Source of the DNA: Syntrophorhabdus sp.
Lineage (GTDB): Bacteria; Desulfobacterota; Syntrophorhabdia; Syntrophorhabdales; Syntrophorhabdaceae
Direction: 5' to 3'
Assembly (NCBI GenBank): GCA_012719415.1
Contig: JAAYAK010000204.1
Location: 1 to 64,000, forward strand
Length of the DNA: 64,000 nucleotides
Shown here: positions 63,007-64,000 of the stretch, piece by piece
Numbering within the stretch: the stretch's first letter is position 1
Layout of the letters: every line of letters starts with the position of its first letter
Position numbers and translations under genes: made by a program
Notes under the pieces: generated by a model
The model's database searches: none
Seen by the model: only the letters and a program-made list of their open reading frames with translations
What the model was told of the DNA's origin: nothing

Positions 63007-64000
63007 ATGACAAGAACCTATCCTCTACGAAACCTTTTTGCCCGATATCAAAACTGGATGATATCCCTCGTCGTGGCTGTGGTATTCTCCATGCGTTGGC
63101 GTAGCTGCCTGCCTTTTTCGGGCCGGATGCCCTCGCTGGCACAGAACACGGACCAGCTGGATGTCTGGACACGTTACGTGATCTGGGCGAGGGAGGCTTT
63201 CAGTTGGCCTGTGAGCGTCATACACGGATTGAACTTTCCATTCCAGGATGCCACCATCACGAGGGGTCCGCTGCCGTTCTTCGCATTTATTTTCAAAGGA
63301 CTGGGGAAGATCAGCGAAACTCTCAGGGAGTTCTACTATTTTCCTCTTGTCGAGATGGTGTTCGTTTTCTGCGCCGCCCTGTTCGCCTGCATGATACTCG
63401 ACTCCTTCCGGACGCGGAACGTTTTCCTGAAGCTGGCCGCGGCGGTCCTGACAGGGCTGTCCTTTCCGCTGCTCCACCGAAGCTCCGTCTACTACGGGGT
63501 CACGTACTTCGTTTCATACGTGCCGTTCTACCTGGGTTTCGCCTATTTCTACAGGAGGCTCCACGACAGGATGGACCGTCGCTCGCTCTGGATGCTCCTT
63601 GCATTCATGGCTATCATGACCTCTATGTTCGAGCACTACCTGTTGTTCGGCATTTACGTCCTGTTCCTTGTCTGCGCGGTTTGCTGTTTTCTGAATCACC
63701 TTTACAACGGCAACGGTCGGAACCTTCAAAGGTTGAGATACACCGCAGTGGCGCTATTCTCAAGTGTGGCGGTAACGCTGGGGGTCGCCTGGGTACTTGG
63801 GAATCAGGGCGACATAGACATCAGCATGGCCCGGTCCGCGTCCCTGCTCCGGGACAGGTTCGGCTCGGAATGGGGATACGGCGGGGGGTTTGGCGGAGGG
63901 TTCCATGTGGCGGACGTCCTCGCGCTCGTCATACCTCCCCAATACGATGCGGGACTGCCTAATTACATGTGGTGCGGTCCCAGCGCCGTTCTGACGAGGA
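63007..64000 (+). CDS. DUF6311-like multi-pass membrane protein, cut by the window end
   Basis: The frame is open from ATG 63007 to the window end (331 codons) with no stop. It encodes several hydrophobic segments (WMISLVVAVVF, MVFVFCAALFACMIL, LLFGIYVLFLVCAVCC). An N-terminal acidic loop NTDQLDVWTRYVIW and a GFGGGFHVADVL stretch near a IPPQYDAGLP motif also appear. This resembles large GT-C-like DUF6311 proteins that sit with YfhO in polysaccharide loci. No better start was seen; the C-terminal part is outside the window. Confidence 0.7.
   Translation, partial: MTRTYPLRNLFARYQNWMISLVVAVVFSMRWRSCLPFSGRMPSLAQNTDQLDVWTRYVIWAREAFSWPVSVIHGLNFPFQDATITRGPLPFFAFIFKGLGKISETLREFYYFPLVEMVFVFCAALFACMILDSFRTRNVFLKLAAAVLTGLSFPLLHRSSVYYGVTYFVSYVPFYLGFAYFYRRLHDRMDRRSLWMLLAFMAIMTSMFEHYLLFGIYVLFLVCAVCCFLNHLYNGNGRNLQRLRYTAVALFSSVAVTLGVAWVLGNQGDIDISMARSASLLRDRFGSEWGYGGGFGGGFHVADVLALVIPPQYDAGLPNYMWCGPSAVLTR

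Noticed and set aside
63204-63962. A 252-codon + strand frame at the right edge
   Set aside because: A different frame from ATG 63007, open to the end of the window, gives hydrophobic segments and a DUF6311-like pattern. This one gives Arg/His-rich nonsense.

Overview
The window is a 64-kb stretch of bacterial chromosome, about 55-58% G+C by eye. Apart from two genes at the left edge, every gene reads on the + strand. I infer an anaerobic Gram-negative bacterium, possibly of the Desulfobacterota (former Deltaproteobacteria). The grounds are the ABC-type O-antigen exporter, the heptose enzymes, the short ArgA-type acetyltransferase, the many cobalamin-type radical SAM and Fe-S proteins, and the general gene content. 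No rRNA, tRNA or CRISPR array was seen, and the lineage is not proven by anything here.

The left flank (1-6950) is housekeeping: a flavin split-barrel protein and a lytic transglycosylase (both -), then a compact + run of a UROD/MetE-fold protein, NAD kinase, RecN, an ArgA-like acetyltransferase and a PmbA/TldE-like protein. A promoter with an adjoining palindrome (7106-7156) then precedes a MarR-type EPS regulator, which opens a surface-polysaccharide locus of at least 56 kb.

That locus reads as stacked modules. (1) gmhA and gmhB (heptose) plus the Wzm/Wzt exporter, 7.6-10.9 kb. (2) A pseudaminic-acid-type nonulosonate block, 10.9-26.9 kb: PseB, PseC, PseG, PseI, acetyltransferases, two SpsF-type cytidylyltransferases, and a WbpG/HisH/HisF amidotransferase set in which the HisF-like protein has lost its first catalytic Asp. 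(3) Inside that block, an unusual group of a 4Fe-4S protein, an SDR, a soluble ABC ATPase, a UreG/HypB-type GTPase with paired cysteines and a hexapeptide acyltransferase, 21.4-25.2 kb. (4) An oxidoreductase/aminotransferase pair and a GT-B protein, 27-30.4 kb. (5) A roughly 10-kb cassette, 30.6-40.8 kb, with a more A/T-rich radical SAM gene and a CDP-hexose set (rfbF, rfbG, epimerase, C-methyltransferases, reductase). It is bounded by direct repeats of a split GT-B/GNAT gene pair. (6) Methyltransferases and glycosyltransferases, some broken, with an IS3-family insertion, 41-47.6 kb. (7) hddC/hddA, which complete a GDP-heptose route with gmhA/gmhB, then a thiamine-diphosphate E1 alpha/beta pair and a His-type PLP dehydratase, 47.7-53.7 kb. 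(8) Membrane GT-C-like proteins, two cobalamin-type radical SAM enzymes, two zinc-ribbon methyltransferases and glycosyltransferases to the right edge.

Together the genes would build a rare-sugar O-antigen (nonulosonate, heptose-derived and branched deoxysugars) on a lipid carrier in the cytoplasm and export it through Wzm/Wzt. The density of pseudogenes, duplications and an IS between 30 and 47 kb shows that the locus has been rearranged repeatedly.
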